The translations under genes and the position numbers were made by a program. A model generated the notes under the pieces. That model saw only the letters and a program-made list of their open reading frames with translations, did not search any database and was not told where the DNA came from. A stretch of DNA of 32,533 bases from DUZB01 sp964407525 (lineage in GTDB: Bacteria > Desulfobacterota > DSM-4660 > Desulfatiglandales > Desulfatiglandaceae). Within the stretch, counting starts at the first letter, position 1. Each line of letters begins with the position of its first letter. The stretch covers positions 1 to 32,533 of the forward strand of contig CAYOWC010000023.1 in the NCBI GenBank assembly GCA_964407525.1, given 5' to 3'. Shown here in pieces: positions 15,817 through 23,924 of the stretch.

Positions 15817-16557
15817 TCGACTACTCCTTTATCTTAGGGATTTCTCAAAATCATGCTAAAAGGGTGTTTCTTAACCAAACAATGATACCAAAATCCTCCT
15901 TTCATGAAAAAATACGCCGGGGATAGTCCTTCCGGCTTCGATACAACCAGTGAATTTGTATTTTGTAAGCTAATTACTTCAAACCTGTCAACCACTATGC
16001 CCATTGAGAGATTTGCGCTGTACCATTTTTTACAGGGCTTGCTGGTTCGTTGTGCCCACAAAAATGTTTCTCAAAACCAAAATCATTATCAAGCCGACTA
16101 TTGATTCTCTCCAGGGAAGAACGTCAATTATACACCCGGTTCCAACCCTGCGTACCATATGGGATGGGGGTGAAGATTCGCCGATCTTTCTCAGTAATGT
16201 TTATCCTGACAATTCGGCCGTAATTTCCAGGATTAACTTGTCCCGCAGATGAACATTCTCCACTTCTATAACGCTTTGCAAAAATCGTGACATCCAACTG
16301 CCCGGAACCAAAAAATATGCATCTCCGCTCTCGGACCGTATGATTTCCATCCGGCCTGTTTCCTCATTTTACATGGAGCGTTCTATCCTTTTTGGGGTAA
16401 AATATTTTTGACCATGCAAAATTTCCTCTGAATTCCAACCGCTTACGAGCAGCACAAATCCTTCAGGCCCGTAATTGTCATTATGGATAAAAACTCATTC
16501 CCGGTTGTCTCTTAAACAAGCATCTATCCGTCAAATCCCCTTTATCAGTAGCGGGAG
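15817..16557. other. Gene-poor region, only small open frames
   Basis: 741 bases between the exported protein and the ModE-like gene. Small minus-strand frames at 16201-16350 and 16369-16494 are described separately. The stretch 15834-16200 shows nothing I can support. Confidence 0.5.
16201..16494 (-). pseudogene. Possible gene remnant, one frame broken by a stop
   Basis: Downstream of the ModE-like gene on the same strand, a single reading frame runs from 16494 to 16201 with one internal TAA (16369-16371). The first part ends in EEILHGQKYFTPKRIERSM. The second can start at ATG 16350 and has 49 residues (MEIIRSESGDAYFLVPGSW onward). GAGGAAAC stands 13 nt before that ATG, so the second part could also be a real small protein. 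Amino-acid composition looks coding but I recognise no family. It could be a decayed accessory gene of the molybdenum island or two small genes. Confidence 0.3.
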
Positions 16558-16926
16558 TCAATCAGATTCTAAATGGACGGCCATGGTTTTTTCGAATTCT
16601 GAATCAGACAGGGTCATAATACGGTGATGAAGGTGACGAAAATATACCAATAGAGACAGTGCGAAAGGTGTTAACTGGGAACCTCCACCGGCGCGGCCAC
16701 CGATATTCCGGATGAGCAGGGGCCGATTCAGGGATTCCTCCGTCGTCTTGATCTTGCCCCAGATCGCCCTGTAACTCATTTTCAGTTCTTTGGCCGCCGC
16801 TTGAATGGAACCAAGACGGTCTATGGCATCAAGAATTCGCAGCCTTCCAAGGCCGAAAATCACATTTCCTTCGTCATCTTCGATCCAGATCTTTGAACGA
16901 ATATGAAATGGAAAAGGTTGTTTCAT
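16558..16926 (-). CDS. ModE-like winged-helix transcriptional regulator, DNA-binding domain only
   Basis: 122 residues from ATG 16926. It has the ModE N-terminal pattern: KIWIEDDEGNVIFGLGRLRILDAIDRLGSIQAAAKELKMSYRAIWGKIKTTEE, a LysR-like winged helix, followed by the glycine/arginine wing GGRAGGGSQLTP. The C-terminal Mop/TOBE molybdate-binding domains of E. coli ModE are absent, as in several one-domain relatives of sulfate reducers. A longer frame to 17040 exists, but it would run through one of the paired palindromes, so the internal start is preferred; its ribosome site is weak. The gene is divergent from the formate dehydrogenase/mop operon. I infer it regulates that operon, and perhaps itself, in response to molybdenum or tungsten. 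Confidence 0.8.
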   Translation of the reverse strand: MKQPFPFHIRSKIWIEDDEGNVIFGLGRLRILDAIDRLGSIQAAAKELKMSYRAIWGKIKTTEESLNRPLLIRNIGGRAGGGSQLTPFALSLLVYFRHLHHRIMTLSDSEFEKTMAVHLESD

Positions 16927-16992
16927 AGGCTGCTTTTTAGCATACAGCAGGAATTGTCGCAATGGAAAAAGGAAAAACTGAAGCCGTACCAT

Positions 16993-17010
16993 TATGTCAT
17001 CATTGACATA
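16993..17010. promoter_or_regulatory. Perfect palindrome, operator copy 1
   Basis: TATGTCATCATTGACATA, 7-bp arms around TCAT. It lies 66 bp upstream of the ModE-like start and is identical to the copy at 17167-17184. Confidence 0.65.
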
Positions 17011-17098
17011 ACCAAAATCCCGTGATATAAGCCATTCCACAGCAAGACCTTCAGGTCATTTCAAACGAATAAACCATACTATTTTAGGTTATTACCTT

Positions 17099-17116
17099 TA
17101 ATTCGCATACGAATTA
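17099..17116. promoter_or_regulatory. Third palindrome in the divergent promoter region
   Basis: TAATTCGCATACGAATTA, 7-bp arms and a 4-nt centre, the same geometry as the paired palindromes but a different word. It lies between them. It could be a second regulator's site. Confidence 0.4.
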
Positions 17117-17166
17117 ACTGGATCGGACCAGTGAAAGTCAAGGATGGGGAGGTATTCGGGATTGGA

Positions 17167-17184
17167 TATGTCATCATTGACATA
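17167..17184. promoter_or_regulatory. Perfect palindrome, operator copy 2
   Basis: Second exact copy of TATGTCATCATTGACATA, 36 bp before the ATG of the formate dehydrogenase remnant and 174 bp from copy 1. Its position over the probable leader or promoter suits repression. Confidence 0.65.
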
Positions 17185-17220
17185 GCGACTCTCTTGCTGA
17201 AGCCCTGGGGAGGAATATTT

Positions 17221-17732
17221 ATGAATTGCGACTTCGTGAAAACCACATGCCCTTTTTGCGGCTGTGGCTACCAGATGCTCCTGGAAGTAATGGATGGAGA
17301 GCTTGTAGGGACATTGCCGGTAAGGGGGGCTCCCATGAATGAGGGTAAACTCTGCATCAAAGGATGGAATACCCTTTCATTCTGACAACGGGAAGACGAT
17401 ATGCACATTATCACACGCGGACGATGACCGGGAGATGCCCTTCTCTTGAACAGGAATTTCCCGGCCCCATGGCACAAATCCATGTATATGACGCTGAACG
17501 GTTAGAACTGGAAGATGGCGATTCCGTCAAGGTAACCTCCAGGAGGGGAGAGGTCGTCACCCCCGTACGAATCGGTGATATTGTACCGGAGGGTTTCATT
17601 TTCATGGATTTTCATTTCCAGGAAGCCAATCCGAATTCGTTGCTCGGGACCTCCCTTGACCCTGTATCCAAAACACCCGATTACAAGGTTTGCGCGGTAA
17701 AAATTGAGAAGGCCGCTGCGGACAATTTATAA
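17221..17732 (+). pseudogene. Formate dehydrogenase alpha subunit with central deletion and frameshift
   Basis: The first frame (17221-17385, 54 residues, strong GGGAGGA site) is the N-terminal iron-sulfur segment of a molybdopterin oxidoreductase: TTCPFCGCGYQM and then GKLCIKGW. The second frame (17364-17732, 122 residues) is the C-terminal molybdopterin dinucleotide-binding domain: EYPFILTTGRRYAHYHTRTMTG, then EDGDSVKVTSRRGEV and DYKVCAVKIE. About 500 middle residues, including the catalytic Sec/Cys and most of the cofactor site, are missing, and the two halves are out of frame around GGATGGAATACCC. In the N-terminal motif, Tyr17 occupies the usual third cysteine position (Cys-x2-Cys-x3-Cys), though Cys15 is near. 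It is almost certainly inactive as an enzyme; translation of both short proteins remains possible. Confidence 0.85.
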
Positions 17733-17744
17733 AAAAGGAATAGA

Positions 17745-18527
17745 ATGTATCAAACGGCGTTGGACACACTTGTTGATCATAGGGACTCCGTCCTGTACTT
17801 AAATCACAGGATGGAAGAAAAGGCCTCCGTACATGATCTAAATGAAGAAGTATTGGTCCATTTTCTGGATCACCTGGATGAAGTCTCTCTTTACCCAGAC
17901 AACCTCTACTGGCTTTCCCTTGCCCGTATAAACGAACTCGCCATTCTTTGCGCAGGAAACTACGCTGAAAACTGTGAATTCACACTGGTGGGAGACCTGC
18001 TTGTAAACCCAAGACTGGTTCTGGTTCATGTGCGGGGAGGTTCGAATCCCATTGTCAAGAAAAGACACATGCCTCTCACGGAACAATTCCAACCTATGGG
18101 TGTTACAAGGGGAAACGTGATTCAGTGGTTGAAAAAGTATACCATTGTTGAAAACAGAACCGAAGCCCTGATGCCATATTTTTTGGATCGTCTAAGAAAT
18201 TCCGGGTTATTTCGCGAGTCGTACCTGGCCTCCATTAAATCCAGGGAAGAGCAAGTGGCGGACTTGACTGCTTATCTGGCTTGCCAGCGTTTCGGGAGTC
18301 GGATGGCTTTGGACGATTGGTGTGAAAAAGCAACTCCTGCAGACCGGAATCTCGTGAAATCCAGGCTTTGTCGATTTGATTTCAGGCTATTTGAGCTGTT
18401 GGGAAAAGAGGTTGAACGAGCAGCGCATGATTCCACTTATCAAAGCATCTTTCTCAAAAGCGCATTGAACAAAAAAAAACAAACCGCAACCCGGCATTTC
18501 TCTGAAGTCATCTTTAACGAGGTCTGA
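17745..18527 (+). CDS. Unknown protein coupled to the aldehyde oxidoreductase gene
   Basis: 260 residues, not recognised. It has no signal peptide, membrane segment, CxxC pair or nucleotide-binding loop. It appears mostly helical, with a short strand-rich centre (FTLVGDLLVNPRLVLVHVRGG, about 78-98) and a basic C-terminus (NKKKQTATRHF). The FdhE accessory protein was considered but its zinc cysteines are absent. AAGGAA precedes the ATG, 13 nt after the formate dehydrogenase remnant. The stop is one base before the mop start, so translational coupling with mop is likely. By position it may help cofactor insertion or regulation of the hydroxylase, or be a leftover partner of the deleted formate dehydrogenase. 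Both are inference. Confidence 0.7.
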   Translation: MYQTALDTLVDHRDSVLYLNHRMEEKASVHDLNEEVLVHFLDHLDEVSLYPDNLYWLSLARINELAILCAGNYAENCEFTLVGDLLVNPRLVLVHVRGGSNPIVKKRHMPLTEQFQPMGVTRGNVIQWLKKYTIVENRTEALMPYFLDRLRNSGLFRESYLASIKSREEQVADLTAYLACQRFGSRMALDDWCEKATPADRNLVKSRLCRFDFRLFELLGKEVERAAHDSTYQSIFLKSALNKKKQTATRHFSEVIFNEV

Positions 18528-18528
18528 A

Positions 18529-21189
18529 ATGAAAAAAATAAGCCTCCGAGTCAATGGCCGTCCGGTTCAGGTGATCGCTGACGCCAAATTCGTTCTGCTG
18601 GATCTTCTCCGCGACATTCTTGGCTTAACCGGAACCAAACAATCCTGCGACCGCAAAGGACAATGCGGGGCCTGCACTGTGATCGTCAACGGCAAGACGG
18701 CTTTATCTTGCCTGACTAAAGTGGCCGCTTTGGACGGTGCCGAAGTCGTCACGATAGAAGGTTTGGGAACTCCGGACAAACCGCACTTCATTCAAGAGGC
18801 GTTTACCCTGACCGGCGCCATCCAATGCGGCTTTTGCACACCCGGCATGATCATAACCGCCAAAGTGCTTCTGGATCAAAACGCCAACCCCAGTCGTGAC
18901 GAAACAAAGCAGGCCCTGCGCCAAAATCTTTGCCGGTGTACGGGATACACCAAGATTTTAGACGCCGTTCAGTTAGCGGCCCGTTTCAAACGCGGCGAAA
19001 TTTCGCCGGAGGAGGTTCGTCCCTTGGCGACCGCCGACGCTTTCGGAATCAGTCATCCTCGACCGTCGGCCATGATTAAGGCCTGTGGGACTGCTGATTT
19101 CACCGCCGACATCCGCATCCCGGGTGCCTTGGAACTGGCCGCCCTGCGCAGCCCCCACGCTCACGCCAAAATCCTATCCGTCGACTTTTCCGCATCGCTA
19201 ACAGAACCGGGTGTTGTCGGCGTCATGACCGCCGAAGATATCAAAGGGACAAACCGGCTGAAATATATGATCCCCGACCGACCAATACTTTGTAAAGACC
19301 GAGCCCGCTATATAGGTGATCCGATAGCTGTGTTGGCAGCAAATACCCGGGCACAGGCATTGAATGCCCTGAAAAAAATCAAAGTCGAATATGAATTATT
19401 GCCGGTCCTATCCGACCCCCAGGAGGCCATGGCCGATAATGCCGTCCAGATCCACAACCAATGGCCGAACCTGTGTTTCAGCCAGCCACAGATCAAAGGC
19501 GACAGCGCAACGGCTCTGGCCAATTCACGGGCCGTTATCGAAGCTCGTTTCAAGACTCAAATCAACCATCAGGCGCCGTTGGAGCCGGAAGTTTGTACTG
19601 CGTTTCTGGAAGGCGACGGTGATGAATCACAACTCGTTATCATCGGCCGAAGCATAAACATCCACCATCATTTGAGCATTCTCCAAGAGGCGGTGGGCTG
19701 GGAAAACATGCGTTATGAAGAAGCGTTCTCAGGAGGACAATTCGGCATCAAACTGGAAATCACCTCAGAAGGTATAGCAGCGGCCGCTGCAATCAAATTC
19801 CAACAACCGGTACGTTACATCCCCAGCCTGATCGAATCGATGCAAATGACCTCCAAACGGCACGCTTTTGATATGAATATCAAGCTGGGAGCCGATGCCA
19901 ACAACCGCCTCACCGCTCTGGATATGGATATGGTCGTAGACAACGGCGCTTATCATTCAAACGGAAACGTCATTGTGAATCGGGCGCTATTGATGCTGTC
20001 CGGTTCCTATCACATCCCAAACGTTCACTGCCAATCCCGGCTGGTTTACACCAACAATCCGTGGGGTAGTGCCGCCCGGGGAGCGGGTCCCCCTCAGGCC
20101 CATTTCGCCCTGGAATGCGCCATGGATATGCTTGCCCACAAATTGGACCTAGATCCACTGGAATTCAGAAAACTCAATTCACTTAAAACCGGTCAAAGTA
20201 AATCCACCGGTCAGGTGGTTGATCAATGGCCTTTCCCGGAATTGTGCGATGCGGTTCGTCCCCATTATGATCGTGCCCTCCGGGATGCGGCAGATTTCAA
20301 AGATGGTCCCACTCTTCGCGGCGTGGGCTTGGCTGCTGGAGCGTTCGGTATTGGCAGTCCGGGGGACAGCGCCATTGCCGAACTGGAACTGGAAGATGAC
20401 GGCAGCGTCACCATTTACGCTGCTGCTGCGGATCCAGGTGAAGGCACTGATTCCATGTTGACGCAGCTGGCGGCAAAAAACATGAGCCTGCCCTTGGACA
20501 AAGTTCACCTGGTTACCAGGGACACAGACAAGACTTCTGCCACCGGCCCGGCCGCAGGTAGCCGGTTGACGTTCATGGTCGGCGGCGCCTTGATCGATGC
20601 AATCAAGCAGTTGAAAAATGCTATGGCTGAAGTGGGTGCCCAAACCGCGGAAGACCTGAGAAAGGCAGATAAACCCGTCCGCTATACTGGCCAAAAAAAG
20701 GCCATGGATTCAGGAACTTTGGATAAAAAATCGGGCAAGACTCCTTCATTCGATTCACAGGTCCACGCCATCCAGTTGGCTGAAGTACAAGTGAATACTG
20801 AAACCGGCCACATTAAGGTTATCAAAATGACCACCGCCTGTGATGCCGGTGTGCTGATCAACCCCCAAAACGTGGAAGGTCAACTCCACGGCGGGATGGA
20901 TATGGGAGTCGGGTATGCCCTTCGGGAGCAATATATTGCCGGGCAAACGAAGGATTGGGCGACATTCAAATTTCCAACCATGAAAACGGCTTTTGAAATG
21001 AAAACGATTCTGTTGCAGACCCCACGAAACCGCGGAACAAACGGCGCAGTGGGAGTGGGCGAAATGACAATGGTACCCACAGCTCCTGCTGTAATTAACG
21101 CCATTCATAACGCCTGCGGCATCTGGGTAACCGAATTGCCCGCTGTCCCGAACAAAGTCAAAGCGGCACTGGTTGCAGACGTAGAATAA
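18529..21189 (+). CDS. mop: Molybdenum aldehyde oxidoreductase, Mop type (xanthine oxidase family)
   Basis: Oxidises aldehydes to carboxylates using a molybdopterin cytosine dinucleotide cofactor. One 886-residue chain holds a plant-type [2Fe-2S] domain (Cys40, 46, 49, 61), a second helical [2Fe-2S] domain (Cys100, 103, 135, 137), then the two-part molybdenum domain. Near the C-terminus GVGEMTMVPTAP gives Glu845 as the likely catalytic base; GGQFGIK and GSAARGAG fit cofactor-contact loops. There is no FAD domain, as in the single-chain enzyme of Desulfovibrio gigas (about 907 residues), whose electrons go to flavodoxin. The first cluster loop reads CDRKGQC, one residue longer than I recall for D. 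gigas. It is cotranscribed with the upstream unknown gene (1-nt gap). Substrate range cannot be read from sequence. Confidence 0.93.
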   Translation: MKKISLRVNGRPVQVIADAKFVLLDLLRDILGLTGTKQSCDRKGQCGACTVIVNGKTALSCLTKVAALDGAEVVTIEGLGTPDKPHFIQEAFTLTGAIQCGFCTPGMIITAKVLLDQNANPSRDETKQALRQNLCRCTGYTKILDAVQLAARFKRGEISPEEVRPLATADAFGISHPRPSAMIKACGTADFTADIRIPGALELAALRSPHAHAKILSVDFSASLTEPGVVGVMTAEDIKGTNRLKYMIPDRPILCKDRARYIGDPIAVLAANTRAQALNALKKIKVEYELLPVLSDPQEAMADNAVQIHNQWPNLCFSQPQIKGDSATALANSRAVIEARFKTQINHQAPLEPEVCTAFLEGDGDESQLVIIGRSINIHHHLSILQEAVGWENMRYEEAFSGGQFGIKLEITSEGIAAAAAIKFQQPVRYIPSLIESMQMTSKRHAFDMNIKLGADANNRLTALDMDMVVDNGAYHSNGNVIVNRALLMLSGSYHIPNVHCQSRLVYTNNPWGSAARGAGPPQAHFALECAMDMLAHKLDLDPLEFRKLNSLKTGQSKSTGQVVDQWPFPELCDAVRPHYDRALRDAADFKDGPTLRGVGLAAGAFGIGSPGDSAIAELELEDDGSVTIYAAAADPGEGTDSMLTQLAAKNMSLPLDKVHLVTRDTDKTSATGPAAGSRLTFMVGGALIDAIKQLKNAMAEVGAQTAEDLRKADKPVRYTGQKKAMDSGTLDKKSGKTPSFDSQVHAIQLAEVQVNTETGHIKVIKMTTACDAGVLINPQNVEGQLHGGMDMGVGYALREQYIAGQTKDWATFKFPTMKTAFEMKTILLQTPRNRGTNGAVGVGEMTMVPTAPAVINAIHNACGIWVTELPAVPNKVKAALVADVE

Positions 21190-21226
21190 AAAAGCGACCA
21201 TAATTGATAGCATAGTGAAGTAAAAA

Positions 21227-21430
21227 ATGCTGGGTGAAAAGAAATCAAGAAAAGAAGACAAAACTTGTTCGATCAGGAGCTTGGAGAAAGTCAGAGTGGC
21301 GCTCTATGGTGAAGAGATGGTTGAAAAAACCGTTAAACCGAGTGGAAACAGTGGACGGGTCTATCTGCCGATGGACTGGGTGGGGTGCCGTGTGAAAATT
21401 GTAAGGTTAGGGAGGGCAATAAACAAATAG
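21227..21430 (+). CDS. DUF2080-like small protein
   Basis: 67 residues. The core KVRVALYGEEMVEKTVKPSGNSGRVYLPMDWVGCRVKIVRL matches the pattern of DUF2080/COG3466, small beta-rich proteins often annotated as transposon-encoded or transposase-associated, recalling an AbrB-like swapped hairpin. No transposase or terminal repeats are seen beside it. It lies 37 bp after mop on the same strand and may be read through from it. The ribosome site is weak. It may be a trace of past mobile DNA near the molybdenum island or a small DNA-binding regulator. Confidence 0.65.
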   Translation: MLGEKKSRKEDKTCSIRSLEKVRVALYGEEMVEKTVKPSGNSGRVYLPMDWVGCRVKIVRLGRAINK

Positions 21431-21442
21431 TGAAAAAGATCT

Positions 21443-21604
21443 CTAAGACAACTCCCTCATAATCAGAATCCCTGGTTTTTCATTTTCCATCAATCCTTTG
21501 GCATCCTTCACACAAACCAAAAAGTCGCTCAGACTTTTTTGAATAAAATCCTTACGGATTAACTCCAGAACCTTAATAGTAGGGAGTTTAGGCCTGTCCG
21601 CCAT
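21443..21604 (-). CDS. Small hypothetical protein
   Basis: A 53-residue frame, MADRPKLPTIKVLELIRKDF onward and ending GILIMRELS. It is amphipathic and helical with an acidic/basic mix, and its composition is that of a real protein rather than of random DNA. It is convergent with the DUF2080-like gene, separated by 12 bp. No strong ribosome site is seen. No family recognised. Confidence 0.35.
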   Translation of the reverse strand: MADRPKLPTIKVLELIRKDFIQKSLSDFLVCVKDAKGLMENEKPGILIMRELS

Positions 21605-21832
21605 GGCCGTTGCCACTCTATTTTGAGATTGGTTAATATTGCCATCCCCCGTTATTTGGGAACCATTCTGCTGATGTTAGGCGAGGCAGGCTGGCGTAAG
21701 CCTTTTATTGTATTTTCCGAAAAAGTGCAGAGTGACAAATGAAGGATGGCAACTTTTTCAGCCTATTTACATCCATGGCATTCTAATGGTATAGGGATAG
21801 ATTTCCAATATAAACCCTCCAGAGGATGCATC
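21605..21832. other. Spacer upstream of pcm
   Basis: 228 bases with no gene or repeat that I can support. A longer in-frame extension of pcm to 21746 exists but lacks a ribosome site. Confidence 0.4.
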
Positions 21833-22486
21833 ATGCTACATACGCCTGATTACCGCGTGGCAAGAGAAAAAATGGTGAAGACCCAGCTGATACCCAGAGG
21901 CATTCGAGACCCTCGCGTGCTGGAAGCCATGCGAAAAATCCCTCGAGACCTGTTTGTTGAGGAAGCTCTGGCGGGAGAAGCCTATAACGATCACCCGTTG
22001 CCCATAGGAAAGAAACAAACCATTTCGCAACCGTACATTGTGGCACTCATGACAGAGGCGCTCGCATTGAATGGGACGGAAAAGGTCCTGGAGATCGGCA
22101 CGGGAAGCGGTTATCAGACCGCCTTGTTAGCGGAGCTTTCTCAAAAGGTATACACCGTTGAACGAATCAGGCCCCTGATGATAAAAGCAAGGAATATTCT
22201 TGCTGAAATAGGCCTTCGAAACATCATGTTTAAGGCCTTTGACGGGACCCTGGGATGGAAGGAATTTGCCCCGTATGATGCGATCATCGTTACTGCAGGA
22301 TCGCCCAAAGTCCCCCAGCCGTTACTTGATCAACTCCAGGATGACGGCAGGCTCATCATCCCCACCGGAAATAAAGCCAGCCAGCAATTGCTGAGAATAA
22401 CAAAAAATAAAGGCCGTACCATGCAGGAGGATCTTGGTGGATGTCGATTTGTAGACCTGGTGGGAGTCCACGGCTGGCAGGAGTAA
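21833..22486 (+). CDS. pcm: Protein-L-isoaspartate O-methyltransferase
   Basis: Methylates isoaspartyl residues of ageing proteins with S-adenosylmethionine so that they can revert to aspartate. From ATG 21833 the protein has 217 residues, the usual bacterial length; AGAGG lies 7 nt upstream. Family motifs are MVKTQLIPRGIRDPRVLEAM at the N-terminus, GKKQTISQPYIVALMTEAL, the SAM-binding VLEIGTGSGYQTALLAEL and the late DAIIVTAGSPKVPQPLLDQL. It converges on nuoN with only 5 bp between stop codons, so the 3' ends of the two transcripts must overlap or share a terminator inside coding sequence. Confidence 0.96.
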   Translation: MLHTPDYRVAREKMVKTQLIPRGIRDPRVLEAMRKIPRDLFVEEALAGEAYNDHPLPIGKKQTISQPYIVALMTEALALNGTEKVLEIGTGSGYQTALLAELSQKVYTVERIRPLMIKARNILAEIGLRNIMFKAFDGTLGWKEFAPYDAIIVTAGSPKVPQPLLDQLQDDGRLIIPTGNKASQQLLRITKNKGRTMQEDLGGCRFVDLVGVHGWQE

Positions 22487-22491
22487 GGGAC

Positions 22492-23922
22492 TTACTTTCC
22501 AAGTATCCCATACCCCACTTTGAGAGCGATGGAGAAAAGAGGCCCGGGGAAAACCCCAAAAAGGACCACGACAGCAGCAAGAACCCCTCCCCAGATACCA
22601 CTGAAAAGAGGTCGGATGATAGGAACCGCCTTTTCGTTCGGATCTGCCTTGGTATAGGCGTGCCTGATAATATTCAAGTAATAGTATAGCGAAACGGCCA
22701 CATTAACCGCTCCAATGATAACAAGCCAGTTCACCCCACGGTTCCAGGCAGCCGTGAGGAGGAATAGTTTTCCCATGAAGCCTGCAGTGGGGGGGAGCCC
22801 CACGAGGGCCACCGCACCTATGGTCAGCACAAGGGCAAGGACCGGGGTCCTTTCATGAAGCCCGTCCAGATCAGAAAGCTGCAGATTTCTCCCATCTTCG
22901 CTCACGCGACAAACCACCCAGAAGCAGGTAAAATTCATCAAGACATAGATGAACGTGTAAAAGGCCGCAGCCGAAACTCCCAGGGCCGTCCCCGCTACCA
23001 TGCCTACCAGAATATAGCCTGCATGGGCAATGGCTGAATATCCTAACAACCTCTTCACGTCTTTCTGTACAAGAGCCGCCAGGTTCCCGTACGTCATGGA
23101 TACGGCAGCCAGTGCAGCCAGGATAATAGTGATATCAAGACCGGGTTTGAACACGGGAACAAATCGGATCAGGACCACGACCGCCCCCACCTTGGGCATG
23201 GTGGATATATAGGCTGAGGTTTCATTGCCGGCGCCCTGGTATACATCAGGCGCCCAGGAGTGAAAGGGAAAAAGGGCCAGTTTAAACAACATACCGCAAA
23301 GGAAAAGGGCCAACCCTGCCACAGCCATCGGATTGGAACACACATTCCAAGGAAGGGAAATAAGCTGTTTTAGAAAGGTGGTGTGCTGGGAAGCAAGGAT
23401 ATAGGAAAAACCGAACAGGCTGATCACCGTGGCTGCAGCCCCGAAGAAAACATACTTGACGGCAGCTTCCGCAGCTTCCCTCTTTTCTCCGCGGAGTGGC
23501 ACCAGGGGAAAGAGGCTGAAGGAAGCTAACTCGAGGGCCAGGAAGATACACATGAGCTCCACGCAGGAGGCAAGGATCATGAAGCCCCATACGGAAAGGG
23601 CCAGGAAGAGATAGTATTCACTCCGTTTGTCGTTAGGCAGTTCCGGCGACCTGTGGGCGTTCAAAACCGTCAGGGCGAAGCCGAGAGCCAGCAACCATTT
23701 AAAAAACTGTGAGAGGCCGTCCACACGATAGCACTCGGAAAAAAGCACGCCTTCCAAATCGAGACAAAAAGCTGCAATCAGGACTCCCACACCCGCACCC
23801 CATGGAAGCCATTTTTCCACGTCAGGCGCCCGCGTTTTTCCCGCGATGCTCTGGATAAAAAGCAAGCCCAGAAGCAAGAGCTGGTACAACTCGGGCACGA
23901 TAAGTAGGATATTGCCTTTCAC
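22492..23922 (-). CDS. nuoN: NADH-quinone oxidoreductase subunit N
   Basis: Antiporter-type membrane subunit of complex I, proximal in the membrane arm. 476 residues, about 14 membrane segments. The proton-channel residues are intact: Glu131 (FLALELASFSLF), Lys214 (MLFKLALFPFHSW), Lys244 (STMPKVGAVV) and a lysine in GFMGKLFLL. The start is GTG, two bases after the nuoM stop, so coupling is likely. Last gene of the cluster, convergent with pcm. Confidence 0.96.
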   Translation of the reverse strand: MKGNILLIVPELYQLLLLGLLFIQSIAGKTRAPDVEKWLPWGAGVGVLIAAFCLDLEGVLFSECYRVDGLSQFFKWLLALGFALTVLNAHRSPELPNDKRSEYYLFLALSVWGFMILASCVELMCIFLALELASFSLFPLVPLRGEKREAAEAAVKYVFFGAAATVISLFGFSYILASQHTTFLKQLISLPWNVCSNPMAVAGLALFLCGMLFKLALFPFHSWAPDVYQGAGNETSAYISTMPKVGAVVVLIRFVPVFKPGLDITIILAALAAVSMTYGNLAALVQKDVKRLLGYSAIAHAGYILVGMVAGTALGVSAAAFYTFIYVLMNFTCFWVVCRVSEDGRNLQLSDLDGLHERTPVLALVLTIGAVALVGLPPTAGFMGKLFLLTAAWNRGVNWLVIIGAVNVAVSLYYYLNIIRHAYTKADPNEKAVPIIRPLFSGIWGGVLAAVVVLFGVFPGPLFSIALKVGYGILGK

Positions 23923-23924
23923 CG

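Noticed and set aside
15834..16061. 75-codon minus-strand frame before the exported protein gene
   Set aside because: Composition is unlike the neighbours, it has no ribosome site and no motif.
16927..17040. N-terminal extension of the ModE-like protein
   Set aside because: It runs through the palindrome at 16993-17010 and adds residues unlike any ModE N-terminus.
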